Part shown: piece by piece, positions 46,565-56,035 of the stretch | How positions within the stretch are numbered: position 1 is the first letter of the stretch | Layout: every line of letters begins with the position of its first letter | Source: Candidatus Desulfofervidaceae bacterium | Lineage (GTDB): Bacteria; Desulfobacterota; Desulfofervidia; Desulfofervidales; Desulfofervidaceae | Assembly (NCBI GenBank): GCA_027064585.1 | Contig: JAMOPI010000031.1 | Location: 1 to 64,000 of the forward strand | Length of the DNA stretch: 64,000 bases | Direction of reading: 5' to 3' | Position numbers and translations under genes: made by a program | The notes under the pieces: generated by a model | What the model was told of the DNA's origin: nothing | The model's input: the letters and a program-made list of their open reading frames with translations, nothing else | The model's database searches: none

Positions 46565-47122
46565 TTATGTAAAAATCTCTTCAACTTCAAAATCTATCTC
46601 ACAACCATTGATTTCAAAAACAAACCTTCCCTGCCTTTTAAAAGTTGCTTGTTTTTCATACTTTTTGTTTTTTAACTGGAAAACCTCCACTATCTCCTCA
46701 TCAGGATCAACCAGGACATAATATTTAACACCTGCATCCTGATAGAGATTAAATTTCAAAACTTTATCTTTACTTCTTGTAGAGGAAGAAAGCACTTCAA
46801 AGATTAATACAGGTGCTTTAGTTAAAAAGGGTGCTTTTAATATTTCTTCTATATTTTCAGCACAAACCACCAGATTGTCAGGCTGAACGATTGTATCTCC
46901 ACTTATTTTCCAATCCACGGGCAAAAGGGCTTTACAGTGTTTGCAATGTTTAAGCTTCTCATGTAAAAGCCAGGCAATCTTATTACTGACATATTGGTGC
47001 CTTAAATGAGGCATGGGTGCCATGGCATAAGGGATACCCTCTATCAACTCCCATCTTCCTTCCCAACACTGATAATCCTTAAAGGTATAGTGCGGTAAAT
47101 ATTCTTTTTTAAGGATACCCAT
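46565..47122 (-). CDS. Uma2-family endonuclease-like protein
   Basis: A 185-residue DUF820/Uma2 protein, a PD-(D/E)XK fold: VQPDNLVVC holds the Asp, PVLIFEVLSSSTRSKDK the Glu and the downstream Lys/Asp, and YYVLVDPDEE the conserved end. The family is abundant in cyanobacteria and thermophiles and scattered in others; biological targets are unknown. It begins two bases from the gatA stop, so it is embedded in a housekeeping operon. Confidence 0.85.
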   Translation of the reverse strand: MGILKKEYLPHYTFKDYQCWEGRWELIEGIPYAMAPMPHLRHQYVSNKIAWLLHEKLKHCKHCKALLPVDWKISGDTIVQPDNLVVCAENIEEILKAPFLTKAPVLIFEVLSSSTRSKDKVLKFNLYQDAGVKYYVLVDPDEEIVEVFQLKNKKYEKQATFKRQGRFVFEINGCEIDFEVEEIFT

Positions 47123-47124
47123 TT

Positions 47125-48576
47125 TTACAACTCTGGCTTCTCCTTCATTCCCAACGCCTGCTCAAATTGATAGGCCACTTTAAATAGTTCTACTTCACTA
47201 AAATGCGGCCCAATAATTTGCAGACCTATCGGCAGCCTGTCCTTACTTAAACCGCCTGGTAAAGAAATGGCCGGAACCCCTGCTAAGTTGATGGGAATGG
47301 TATAAATATCAGAGAGATACATCTGTAACGGATCATCCGTCTTTTCCCCAATCTTAAAGGCAGGGGTAGGAGAAACCGGGGTAATAATAAAATCACACTG
47401 TTTAAAGGCATTTAAGAAGTCCTCTTTTATCAATGTCCTTACCTGCGAGGCCTTTTTGTAATAGGCATCGTAATAACCTGCCGAAAGGACATAGGTGCCT
47501 AGCATAATCCGTCTTTTTACCTCTGGTCCAAATCCTTTAGAGCGGGTTTGACAATACATGTCAATCAAGTTACCTGCCTCTTTATCTCTAAAACCGTATT
47601 TTACGCCGTCATAACGGGCGAGGTTAGAGCTGGCCTCAGCCGGGGCAATGATGTAATAGACGGCAACGGCATATTCAAGATGAGGCAAGGAAACCTCTAT
47701 TACCTCTGCACCCAGGTCAGAAAAGATTTGAATGTTCCTTTCTAATGTCGTCTTTACCTCTTCTTCCAACCCTTCACCAAATGCCTCTTTAGGCACACCA
47801 ATTTTTATTCCTTTGATCTCTTCACCTATCTTTTGCGCATAATCCTTTTTTTCTAACGGCGCAGACGTAGAATCATAGGGATCATGCCCGGCAATGGCAC
47901 TTAAAAGAATGGCGGCATCCCTTACATCCTTGGCCAAGGGACCAATTTGATCAAGGGACGAGGCAAAGGCCACCAGGCCAAAACGGGAAACACAACCATA
48001 AGTAGGTTTTACCCCCACAACGCCACAAAAGCCCGCCGGCTGTCTGATGGAACCACCTGTATCCGAACCCAAGGCGGCGATACACTCATCCGCCGCCACG
48101 GCTGCTGCCGAACCACCAGATGACCCCCCTGGCACACGGTCTAAGTCCCAAGGATTATGCGTAATCTGAAAGGCCGAGTTTTCGGTGGATGAACCCATGG
48201 CAAACTCATCCATATTGGTCTTGCCCACCATTACTGCCCCTTCGGCCTTTAAGGCCTTTATTACCGTGGCGTCATAAGGGGGAACAAAGTTTTCTAGCAT
48301 CTTGGATGCACAGGTTGTTTTTATGCCTTCAGTACAGATATTGTCCTTTATGGCCAAGGAAATGCCGGTTAAAGGAGAGACCTCTCCTTTTAAAATTTTC
48401 TTTTCGGCCTCTTCTGCCTGTTTTAAGGCTAATTCCTTGGTCAAAGAAAGATAGGCCTTGACCTTATCCTCTACCGCCTCAATACGTTTAAATACATCTT
48501 CTACGATTTCTTGGGGGCGAATTTCTTTTTTCACAAGCAAGTCGTGCAGTTCATGTATAGTCTTTGCCGCGAGCAT
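47125..48576 (-). CDS. gatA: Glutamyl-tRNA(Gln)/aspartyl-tRNA(Asn) amidotransferase subunit A
   Basis: A 483-residue amidase-signature protein. The Ser-cis-Ser-Lys site is seen in LAIKDNIC (Lys), [13 protein letters not shown] and [12 protein letters not shown]. It frees ammonia from glutamine for GatB, which amidates mischarged tRNA. gatC is 13 bases upstream; gatB is not in the window. The organism may therefore make Gln-tRNA, Asn-tRNA or both indirectly. Confidence 0.97.
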   Translation of the reverse strand: MLAAKTIHELHDLLVKKEIRPQEIVEDVFKRIEAVEDKVKAYLSLTKELALKQAEEAEKKILKGEVSPLTGISLAIKDNICTEGIKTTCASKMLENFVPPYDATVIKALKAEGAVMVGKTNMDEFAMGSSTENSAFQITHNPWDLDRVPGGSSGGSAAAVAADECIAALGSDTGGSIRQPAGFCGVVGVKPTYGCVSRFGLVAFASSLDQIGPLAKDVRDAAILLSAIAGHDPYDSTSAPLEKKDYAQKIGEEIKGIKIGVPKEAFGEGLEEEVKTTLERNIQIFSDLGAEVIEVSLPHLEYAVAVYYIIAPAEASSNLARYDGVKYGFRDKEAGNLIDMYCQTRSKGFGPEVKRRIMLGTYVLSAGYYDAYYKKASQVRTLIKEDFLNAFKQCDFIITPVSPTPAFKIGEKTDDPLQMYLSDIYTIPINLAGVPAISLPGGLSKDRLPIGLQIIGPHFSEVELFKVAYQFEQALGMKEKPEL

Positions 48577-48589
48577 TTTCTCCTCCTTC

Positions 48590-48877
48590 TTAATTAATCA
48601 CCCGGGGCACCACGAACATATCTTTATCAGCCTGTGGGGCATTGGCCAATACCTTTTGGGTGGCAAGGGATGGTTTTACCTTGTCTTCCCGCATAACATT
48701 CGTCAACTCTAAGGCGTGATATGTCGGTTTAACATGTTGGGTATTCAGTTCATTTAGTTTTTCCATATAAAGCAAAATCTGATTGAGTTGTTCGGTGAAA
48801 AGCTCCATTTCTTTTTCCGAAAAGGAAAGCCTGGCCAATTTGGCCACATGGGCAACCTCGGCCTTAGTAATTTTCAT
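48590..48877 (-). CDS. gatC: Amidotransferase subunit C
   Basis: A 95-residue helical protein with the standard start [19 protein letters not shown] and the ending DMFVVPRVI. GatC wraps around GatA and GatB and stabilises the complex. Ribosome site GGAGG lies before the ATG. First gene of the seven-gene minus-strand run that ends with the HIT gene. Confidence 0.95.
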   Translation of the reverse strand: MKITKAEVAHVAKLARLSFSEKEMELFTEQLNQILLYMEKLNELNTQHVKPTYHALELTNVMREDKVKPSLATQKVLANAPQADKDMFVVPRVIN

Positions 48878-48983
48878 GCCTACCTCCTGTGTAGAAAGGA
48901 TTTATTACATTAATGCTTGGGATTTAACACAAAAAATCTTACGATGCAAGGCATTGAAAGAGGCTGTTTGAAAATTGAACATT

Positions 48984-49003
48984 GACCCAAAATCAGCGAT
49001 TGA
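48984..49003. repeat. Solitary copy of the IS1380-like terminal repeat
   Basis: GACCCAAAATCAGCGATTGA closely matches the left end of the IS relic at 20573, but no other part of that IS is present. It lies two bases left of the MITE-like element that follows. Confidence 0.5.
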
Positions 49004-49005
49004 TT

Positions 49006-49401
49006 TATAGTATTCCGTAAAAATTGATGAGTTTCCCTTCCTCCTTACTTACAGAAATTATACGCCAAGACCTCGTTAGGTGGTCAAGGGTCTACGCTCG
49101 CTGCTCGCTGTGGACCTGCGCCAAAGGCGCAGGCTGCGCCCTTCGGGCTTGCCCTTGACCACACTCGGCCTTGGCCAAAAAAGAAGTTGTGAAAGGAGGA
49201 AAGGGGAAAAAGAAAATTTTCCTTTTTCCTTCCAGCCTCAAATAAAAAGTCAGCGCCGAAGCGAGCGAGGTCAAGGCAGTCGTCAGCCACCCGCAGGGCT
49301 TGGCCTTGACCGCAAAGTGAGCGGAGGCGCTATAATTATGATTGGGCCTTGGAAGGGAAAAAGGTCTCCACAAATTACATAGAATTATGCGGTTAACTAT
49401 A
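49006..49401. mobile_element. MITE-like element, long copy
   Basis: The left end is TATAGTATTCCGTAAAA; the right end, read on the other strand, is TATAGTTAACCGCATAA. Thus both ends share about 17 bases with each other and with the element at 14130-14322. The interior holds two G-C rich palindromic blocks: GGTCAAGGG (49080) with CCCTTGACC (49152), and GGTCAAGGC (49268) with GCCTTGACC (49302). They can fold into long hairpins. A block near the right end (ATAATTATGATTGGGCCTTGG) is shared with the short copy. No protein is predicted; open frames here are by-products of the symmetry. Confidence 0.65.
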
Positions 49402-49431
49402 TTTTTCAAGCAGCCTCAGGCATCCCAATCC

Positions 49432-50712
49432 TTAGGAAACCTTTTTCACCCGCAGTTTTAACCCTTCTACGCCAATTACTTCTATCGTTTCATCCTTCTT
49501 AATTTCTTCTTCACTTTCTGCATTCCAAAGTTCACCATGAACAAAGGCCCTACCAATCTTTCCTGGAAGAATCTCAGTCAGTGCCCTACCCTTTTCCCCA
49601 ATAAGGGCCTCTAATCCGCTTTTTATTTTTGTCCTTTGCGCCTTAACGACAAGGGATAACACCCCGATAAAGAAGAGAGAAATAAAGGTAAGGGTGGTAA
49701 TCAGGGTTGTCCAAGAAAGGCGCAGGTACTTAGGGGCATGGTGAAAAAGCATGATGGAGCCAAGGGTATAACAAAAGAGGGCCGCCACGGTCAGGAGACC
49801 ATAGCTTGTAATTTTAAGTTCCAGGATAAAAAAGATAATCCCTAAGACAATAAGAAGAATACCAGCATAACTTACCGGTAGGATCTGAAAGGCAAAGAAG
49901 GCTAGCACCAAAGAAATGGCACCTACCACTCCAGGCAGAATTACCCCTGGATGGGCTAATTCAAAATAAAGCCCAGCCAGACCAATCATCATGAGGAGGT
50001 AGGCAATCTCAGGATTGCTCAATATGCGTAGGATGTCATACCGAAGCCCACCCTTTAAGACAACAACCTGAGCATTTTTGGTATGCAATGTCTTTTTCCC
50101 TGTTTCTAAATTGACTGTCTTTCCATCAATCTTTTCAAGAAGATCGGCCAAGTTATCGGCCATCAAATCAATTACCTTGGCCTTTAAGGCCTCTTTAGCG
50201 GTTAAGGAAACACTTTCACGCACCATCTTGGCTACTACCTTGGCATTACGATGGCGTTTATCGGCAATACTGCGCACATAGGCCACCATATCGTTGACAA
50301 TCTTTTTCTGCATTTCCTTAGGAATTTTCTTCCTGGCCAAGTTCACTGGATGGGCTGCCCCAATATTAGTACCAGGGGCCATAGCGGCAATGTGGGCGGC
50401 TAAAGTAATAATGGCCCCAGCCGAAGCGGCCTTGGCCCCACTAGGGGCAACATAAACCACGATAGGCACAGGGCTGTTTAAGATCATCTTAATAATCTTT
50501 TGCATGGAATTGGCCAGTCCCCCAGGGGTATCTAGTTCAATGATAAGGCACTCGGCTTCCTTTTGTTTTGCTTGTAAAATGGCCGTATCTATTAAGTCTG
50601 CGACCGCAGGTGAAATAATCTCTTCTACCCTAACCAAACATACTTCCTTGGCCCAAGTTAAAGAAGAAAAGAGGAAAAGCAAAAGACAGGAAATAAGAAC
50701 AATACGTTTCAT
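49432..50712 (-). CDS. NfeD-family membrane serine protease (ClpP class)
   Basis: A 426-residue protein with a signal peptide (residues 1-20). Residues 22-215 are a ClpP-class protease domain with catalytic Ser in AKAASAGA (about 98) and the Lys in SLTAKEALK. Four membrane helices follow (about 235-350), then a soluble NfeD OB-fold (about 365-426). Members of this type are thought to work with stomatin-like proteins in membrane quality control; no stomatin gene is beside it here. GltX is divergent. Confidence 0.92.
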   Translation of the reverse strand: MKRIVLISCLLLFLFSSLTWAKEVCLVRVEEIISPAVADLIDTAILQAKQKEAECLIIELDTPGGLANSMQKIIKMILNSPVPIVVYVAPSGAKAASAGAIITLAAHIAAMAPGTNIGAAHPVNLARKKIPKEMQKKIVNDMVAYVRSIADKRHRNAKVVAKMVRESVSLTAKEALKAKVIDLMADNLADLLEKIDGKTVNLETGKKTLHTKNAQVVVLKGGLRYDILRILSNPEIAYLLMMIGLAGLYFELAHPGVILPGVVGAISLVLAFFAFQILPVSYAGILLIVLGIIFFILELKITSYGLLTVAALFCYTLGSIMLFHHAPKYLRLSWTTLITTLTFISLFFIGVLSLVVKAQRTKIKSGLEALIGEKGRALTEILPGKIGRAFVHGELWNAESEEEIKKDETIEVIGVEGLKLRVKKVS

Positions 50713-50770
50713 AAACTATATGCTAAACTAAAGGCAGATAGGGGTCAAGGAAAAATAGATATTTTACATC

Positions 50771-50799
50771 TTGACTTCTTTTCATATCCTATTTAGGAT
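50771..50799 (+). promoter_or_regulatory. Promoter of gltX
   Basis: TTGACT (50771-50776) and TAGGAT (50794-50799) are 17 bases apart, 25 bases before the start codon of gltX. GAGG at 50814-50817 is the ribosome site. Confidence 0.6.
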
Positions 50800-50824
50800 T
50801 GCCCCAAAACACTGAGGTAGAAAA

Positions 50825-52225
50825 ATGAATTTAAGAGTCCGTTTTGCCCCAAGTCCTACAGGAAGTTTACACCTAGGCAATGCCCGCACGGCCATCTTTA
50901 ACTGGCTCTTTGCCCGCCATCATAAAGGGCAGTTTGTCCTGCGTATAGAGGATACAGATAGAGAACGCTCTAAGCCTGAATACGAAGTCCAATTGATAGA
51001 AAGCCTTAAGTGGCTTGGTCTTGATTGGGATGAAGGACCGGATAAAGGAGGGCCCTTTGGACCGTATCGGCAGTCAGAACGATTGGAAATTTATCAAGAA
51101 TATGTTCAGAGATTGCTAAAAGAAGGCAAGGCCTATTATTGTTACTGCAGCCAAGAGGAACTTGAAGCTGAAAGAAGGCAGTGTCTAGCCAAAGGCATTC
51201 CGCCTAGATATTCCGGCAAGTGCCGTGAGCTAACTGAAAGACAAAGGCAACAATACGAAAAAGAAGGCCGCCGTCCAGCCATTAGGTTTAGGGTGCCAGA
51301 TGAAGTAGTGGAGTTTGAGGATTTAATCAAAGGCAAGATGCGTTTTTATGCTGGGGATATTGGTGATTTTATTATCGTGCGGTCAAATGGACTACCTGCC
51401 TACAACTTTGCCGTGGTCATAGACGATGCCTTTATGCAGATCACGCACGTGATAAGGGGAGAAGACCATCTGGCCAATACGGCCTGCCAGCTTTTGCTTT
51501 ATGAGGCCCTTAATCTCACGCCTCCTAAATTTGCCCATCATCCCCTACTCTTAGCCCCAGACCGAACAAAGTTGAGCAAACGCCACGGAGCGGTTTCGGT
51601 GGAAGAATACAAAAAAGAAGGCTTTTTACCCCAGGCCCTCCTTTTTTATCTGACCACACTGGGTAGTGGTGCCCAAAAGGAGATATGGGACAAAGACACC
51701 CTTATTGAACGGTTTGACCTGAAAATGACGGGAAAAGGCAACGTGATTTTTGACAGAAATCAGCTTTTGTGGGTAAACAGACAATTCTTACGGTCATTAC
51801 CCATAGAAACCATTGCAAATTACGCTAAAGACTTTGTGCCAGAAAAGACAGATAATAAAACCCTTAAAGATTTTCTTGGTCTTATTCGGGAAAATATTGC
51901 TACCCTTAGCGAAATTTCTACCTTTTGGCCGGTATTTAATCAGCCTGAAATAAACCTCAGTGAAGAAGCTATTTCTACCTTAAAAGAAGAAGCTGCCCAG
52001 ATGGTCATTAAACTCTTTTATGGAGCCCTTGAGAGTGGCCGTTCTGATTATGAAAGTATTTTAAAAGAAATACAGCAAAAAACAGGTCTAAAAGGGCGCA
52101 AACTATTGTTTCCCTTGCGTCTTGCCCTTACTAGTCAAAAAAGCGGCCCGCAATTACATCAAATCTTAGAGTATCTCCCTAGGGAATGGATAAAATTACG
52201 GCTTAAACAGGCATTTTTTGCTTAA
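50825..52225 (+). CDS. gltX: Glutamyl-tRNA synthetase
   Basis: A 466-residue class I synthetase. The HIGH motif reads SLHLGNARTA (about residue 15) and the KMSKS motif KLSKRHGA (about 240). CYCSQEE and a later Cys keep part of the zinc-binding knuckle. With gatCA present, it may also charge tRNA-Gln with Glu. The 3' end overlaps the convergent amidohydrolase gene by 23 bases. Confidence 0.96.
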   Translation: MNLRVRFAPSPTGSLHLGNARTAIFNWLFARHHKGQFVLRIEDTDRERSKPEYEVQLIESLKWLGLDWDEGPDKGGPFGPYRQSERLEIYQEYVQRLLKEGKAYYCYCSQEELEAERRQCLAKGIPPRYSGKCRELTERQRQQYEKEGRRPAIRFRVPDEVVEFEDLIKGKMRFYAGDIGDFIIVRSNGLPAYNFAVVIDDAFMQITHVIRGEDHLANTACQLLLYEALNLTPPKFAHHPLLLAPDRTKLSKRHGAVSVEEYKKEGFLPQALLFYLTTLGSGAQKEIWDKDTLIERFDLKMTGKGNVIFDRNQLLWVNRQFLRSLPIETIANYAKDFVPEKTDNKTLKDFLGLIRENIATLSEISTFWPVFNQPEINLSEEAISTLKEEAAQMVIKLFYGALESGRSDYESILKEIQQKTGLKGRKLLFPLRLALTSQKSGPQLHQILEYLPREWIKLRLKQAFFA

Positions 52226-53528
52226 CCTTTTGCTTTACCTGTTCAGCAATTTTTAACACATGTCTTTTTATTATTTCAGTATCAAAACTAATAGGCCTTC
52301 TTTCTTCTAGCACGATTTTTCCATTTATGATAACAGTCTCTACATCGGCCCCATGCACGGCATAAACCAGATGTGAATACGGATCATAAAGAGGAAAAAG
52401 ATGCGGTTGTTTAGGATCAAGAATAATGATATCGGCTAAGGTCCCTTCTTTTAGCCGGCCAGTATTAAGCTTAAACATCTGGGCAGGAATCGTCGTAGCC
52501 ATTTTTAAAACACTCTTGGCAGGCATCACCGTCGGATCAAGCTGAATGCCTTTATGTATCTTGGCCGCGGTATCCATTTCTTGAAACATATCTAGATTAT
52601 TATTGCTGGCTGGCCCATCAGTGCCAAGGGCAACCGGAATGTCTTGACTTAAAAGCCTAGGCACCGGACAAAGACCAGAGGCCAACTTGAGATTGCTCTC
52701 TGGATTGTGGACCACTCCCACCCCGGTGTCTTTTATGATTTTTATCTCTTCTTCGGTTAGCCAATTGGCATGAATGATAATAGTGTTTTCATCTAAAATA
52801 CCTAAGCTATGCAAATAGGCCACCGGTGTAAGTCCATGTTCTTTTTTGATTTGTTCTACTTCCCAATTCGTTTCGGCTACATGGATAAAGAGAAAAGTCT
52901 CATAAGCCTTGGTCAACTCCTTGGCCTGTTTTAGCGTCTCGGCTGAACAGGTGTAAGGAGCATGTGTAAATACGGCTGGAATAATAAGCTCTGAACATCC
53001 CTGCCATTTTTGTAAAAAGAGCTTTGCCTGGGCAATATTTTCTTTGGGATCTGGCACACCAGGGGCAGGAAAGTCAATTACTCCCTGCGCTAGCACTGCC
53101 CTTATGCCTAAATCCATACACGCCCTTACGGCCCCATCTTCACAGAAATAACCATCAGCAAAACAAGTAGTCCCACTTAAAAGCATCTCCCAACCGGCCA
53201 GCATTGTGCCCCAATAGACAAATTCTTCATTGACCAGAGCGCGTTCGGCTGGAAAGATGTATTCATGTAACCATTTATCCAAGGGCAGATCATCGGCCAA
53301 TCCTCGTAAAAGGCTCATGGCTGCATGGTTATGGGCATTTATCAGCCCAGGCATAACTAACTTATCCGTGGCCTTAATGACCTTCTTGGCAGATTGCAAG
53401 TACTTTTCAGGAGGTTCTCCCTTACCTATATACACAATCTGATTGTCTTTTAAGAAAATACATCCCTTTTCTATCCACCCTTCATCGTTAAGGGTTAAAA
53501 GCATGGCATCATAAACAAGAATATCCAT
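52203..53528 (-). CDS. mtaD: Amidohydrolase, MTA/SAH deaminase type
   Basis: A 441-residue metal-dependent hydrolase of the adenosine-deaminase-like amidohydrolase group. Metal ligands: INAHNHAAMSLLRG (about residue 60), IHVAETNWE (about 215), IHANW (about 250) and LGTDGPASNNN (about 300). SDH-type enzymes convert S-adenosylhomocysteine or methylthioadenosine to inosyl derivatives. Chlorohydrolase-like annotation is an alternative; substrate is not certain. The two flanking minus-strand genes are more than 100 bases away. Confidence 0.87.
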   Translation of the reverse strand: MDILVYDAMLLTLNDEGWIEKGCIFLKDNQIVYIGKGEPPEKYLQSAKKVIKATDKLVMPGLINAHNHAAMSLLRGLADDLPLDKWLHEYIFPAERALVNEEFVYWGTMLAGWEMLLSGTTCFADGYFCEDGAVRACMDLGIRAVLAQGVIDFPAPGVPDPKENIAQAKLFLQKWQGCSELIIPAVFTHAPYTCSAETLKQAKELTKAYETFLFIHVAETNWEVEQIKKEHGLTPVAYLHSLGILDENTIIIHANWLTEEEIKIIKDTGVGVVHNPESNLKLASGLCPVPRLLSQDIPVALGTDGPASNNNLDMFQEMDTAAKIHKGIQLDPTVMPAKSVLKMATTIPAQMFKLNTGRLKEGTLADIIILDPKQPHLFPLYDPYSHLVYAVHGADVETVIINGKIVLEERRPISFDTEIIKRHVLKIAEQVKQKVKQKMPV

Positions 53529-53658
53529 TGCCTATTCTCCTTAAGAGGGAATTTGGGTATAAGGAGTTAACACATCTTCAGACAAAGGGCAAGAAGTCTG
53601 TTTGGTAAAAGGTGTGGAGTAAATGAGTACCTCCCATCTACGTATTAGGGAAAAATCG

Positions 53659-54117
53659 TCATTTAGCTTTATTTTTTAGCTTCAGCTCCATCAAAATGGC
53701 ATCTTCGCCTGTATCATGATAATATCGTGGTCTTCTTCCTATCTTTTTAAAACCAAATTTATGATAGAAATTGATGGCCCGGTGGTTAGAGGCTCGGACC
53801 TCAAGGCCTACCCATTTTAATCCCCTTTGGCGGGCATAGGATAAGACCTTTTCTAGCAAACGGCTACCAATTCCTTGCCCTTGAAATGCCTTTTTTACGG
53901 CAAAATTTAAGATGTGCATTTCGTCCCAAAGTACCCAGAAGCAAATGAAGCCTAGGACTGTCTGTGTTTGCTTATCCTTAGCCACCCAAAGAGAACTATA
54001 AGAATGTTTTAGTTCTTCATAAAAGCTTTCTTTACTCCAAGGAGTAGAAAAGCATTCCTTTTCTATAGCATAAATTTGATCTATATCTGTCGTCTGGGCC
54101 GGAACAATGAGCCACAT
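53659..54117 (-). CDS. rimI: Ribosomal-protein-S18-alanine N-acetyltransferase (RimI-like)
   Basis: A 152-residue GNAT protein. The acetyl-CoA loop is AFQGQGIGSRLLEKVL and the C-terminal part VGLEVRASNHRAINFYHKFGF is the RimI pattern. It acetylates the N-terminus of S18 in E. coli, though bacterial RimI enzymes often have broader targets. The gene shares a base with the PTS IIA gene at 54117. Confidence 0.88.
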   Translation of the reverse strand: MWLIVPAQTTDIDQIYAIEKECFSTPWSKESFYEELKHSYSSLWVAKDKQTQTVLGFICFWVLWDEMHILNFAVKKAFQGQGIGSRLLEKVLSYARQRGLKWVGLEVRASNHRAINFYHKFGFKKIGRRPRYYHDTGEDAILMELKLKNKAK

Positions 54118-54512
54118 TATTGGCTTAATTCTTCACTCGCCAGGATAATGGCGTTACAGGCCTTTTCTTTGACAAAGGCAGCCAAATCTTTCACTCCCAA
54201 TTCTTCCTGTTTATTAATTGCTCCCAATAGCATTGGCAAGTTAACCCCTGTAATCACCTCTACTTCTCCTGGTTCTAAAAAGGAGTAGCTTAGATTAGAA
54301 GGAGTGCCACCAAACATATCCGTCAGGATCAAAACACCCTTTCCTGTATTGACCTTGTCAATCGCCTTAGCAATGGCCTTTCGGAGGTCGTCTATGGCCT
54401 CATCCTGTACACTTACAACTTGGACATTTTTGACCTTACCGCTAATAAAGGTAGCGGCCTCTAATAAGGCCTTGCCTAGATTACAGTGGGTTATAAGTAC
54501 AATACCTACCAT
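54117..54512 (-). CDS. PTS mannose-family EIIA-like protein
   Basis: A 131-residue EIIA-Man fold. His9 in VLITHCNLGKALL is the phospho-acceptor, and LILTDMFGGTPSN is the second conserved block. No PTS permease is seen, so a regulatory role is likely. Its place beside rapZ, hpf and rpoN is the same as in the nitrogen-PTS neighbourhood of many proteobacteria, here with a mannose-type IIA rather than PtsN. Confidence 0.9.
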   Translation of the reverse strand: MVGIVLITHCNLGKALLEAATFISGKVKNVQVVSVQDEAIDDLRKAIAKAIDKVNTGKGVLILTDMFGGTPSNLSYSFLEPGEVEVITGVNLPMLLGAINKQEELGVKDLAAFVKEKACNAIILASEELSQ

Positions 54513-54516
54513 TTTT

Positions 54517-55392
54517 TTACCCCGCTAAGATGTCACGGTGTGTTAAGGAAATATCGTATTCATAAGGATTATCTAAACTTCCCTTAAGGGCCTTTGTCAA
54601 GGCTTCAGCGACTACCACTGAACGATGTTTACCTCCAGTGCAGCCTATGGCGATGTTAAGATAATTTTTACCTTCTCGCTTGTAAAAGGGCAAAAGGAAT
54701 TGTAATAAGTCAAGAATTTTTTTCAAAAATATTTGCATTTCTTCACTTTTCATGACATAATTTCTCACCCTTTCATCTCGTCCATCTAATGCCTTTAACT
54801 CTGGCACAAAATAGGGATTAGGTAAAAAACGCACATCTAACACTAAATCAGCTTCATACGGAAGTCCGTACTTGAAGCCAAAAGAGAAAATATGCACATT
54901 CAGGCGCCGAAGAGCTGTCTCTTTGTATCGGGCCTCTATCCATCGTTTTAGATCATGCACACTGAAAGATGAGGTATCAATAATTTGGGTAGCTAGCTTT
55001 CTTATCTCTTGTAGATATTTTCTCTCCTCAATAATACTTTCAGTAATACTTTTCCCCTTTTTGGCCAGGGGATGCTTACGCCGTGTTTCTTTGAAGCGGC
55101 GAATAATAACTTCATTTTGGGCATCAAAAAAAAGAATTTCAGGTTTATATCCCCTACTCTCAATCTCCCTTAAAATATCATTTCCCTTTTGGGCAAATTG
55201 CTTCTCACGAATATCCATTACCAAAGCAACTTTATCCACTTTACTTTCACGAACTAGACTTAAAAATTTGGGTAAAAGAAAAAGGGGCAGGTTATCTACG
55301 CAAAAAAAGCCTAAGTCCTCAAATGTTTTTAAGGCCGTGCTTTTACCTGCCCCAGAAGTACCTGTAATAATAACTAATTTAAACTGTTTCAT
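54517..55392 (-). CDS. rapZ: RNase adapter / nucleotide-binding protein RapZ
   Basis: A 291-residue P-loop protein. Walker A GTSGAGKST (10-18), Walker B-like region FFDAQNEV and the C-terminal GCTGGKHRSVVVAE block (about 255-268) are all intact. In E. coli it hands small RNAs to RNase E and senses glucosamine-6-phosphate; whether this holds here is unknown. It lies three bases after hpf. Confidence 0.93.
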   Translation of the reverse strand: MKQFKLVIITGTSGAGKSTALKTFEDLGFFCVDNLPLFLLPKFLSLVRESKVDKVALVMDIREKQFAQKGNDILREIESRGYKPEILFFDAQNEVIIRRFKETRRKHPLAKKGKSITESIIEERKYLQEIRKLATQIIDTSSFSVHDLKRWIEARYKETALRRLNVHIFSFGFKYGLPYEADLVLDVRFLPNPYFVPELKALDGRDERVRNYVMKSEEMQIFLKKILDLLQFLLPFYKREGKNYLNIAIGCTGGKHRSVVVAEALTKALKGSLDNPYEYDISLTHRDILAG

Positions 55393-55395
55393 AGG

Positions 55396-55908
55396 TTAAA
55401 AGTTAGGTTCAACTAAGTCATAATTACCGTCATCTCTTTTGTGAAGCACACAAACTTTCTTTGTATCAGCATTAATAAAAACTAATAGGTGAGCTCCCGT
55501 AACTTCCATTTGTTCAACGGCTTCTTCTATATCCATCGGTTTAGGAGAAAAACTATCACTCTTTATAATTTGAGGTCCAGCAGGCACCCCCGGTTCAACA
55601 GAAGTAGTTTCTCCTGTGTGTCTTGGTATTCTCTTTTCCTTTAGTTTATTAAGTTGCCTTTCTATTTTATCTACTACCTTATCAATAGCGGCATATATGT
55701 CATCGGCCTCTTCCTTGCTGTATATTTTTTCACCATCAGCCCAAAGGTTTAACTCAGCAATGTGCCTGTATTTTTCTACGGAAAGGACTAGATTGGCTTC
55801 CATATTGTCCGTCCCCAAAAAACGAGGCAGTCTTTTAAGCTTTTTGCTGGCATAACTTTTTATCCCCTCAGAAGAATGGATGTTACGGAATGTAACAGAA
55901 ATCTGCAT
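55396..55908 (-). CDS. hpf: Ribosome hibernation-promoting factor, long form
   Basis: A 170-residue protein. The N-terminal HPF/YfiA domain (1-100) binds in the decoding site of idle ribosomes; the C-terminal domain (about 118-170: KPMDIEEAVEQM, GAHLLVFINADT) forms dimers that join two 70S particles. The long form is typical outside gammaproteobacteria. GGAGG sits before the ATG. Its position after rpoN is the usual one. Confidence 0.94.
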   Translation of the reverse strand: MQISVTFRNIHSSEGIKSYASKKLKRLPRFLGTDNMEANLVLSVEKYRHIAELNLWADGEKIYSKEEADDIYAAIDKVVDKIERQLNKLKEKRIPRHTGETTSVEPGVPAGPQIIKSDSFSPKPMDIEEAVEQMEVTGAHLLVFINADTKKVCVLHKRDDGNYDLVEPNF

Positions 55909-56035
55909 CTTTCCCTCCTCCTAACTGAATTTTATTGAAAAAAATTGTTTCACCTTTTCCTTTATCTATCGTCAACTCTACTGCCAAAGATTCCCCTCGC
56001 CATGTGGGAAATCATAAATACTTCAGCAACCGCAT

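Noticed and set aside
49084-49409. Overlapping open frames on both strands within the long MITE-like element
   Set aside because: They are produced by the G-C rich palindromes; no ribosome sites or protein-like composition.
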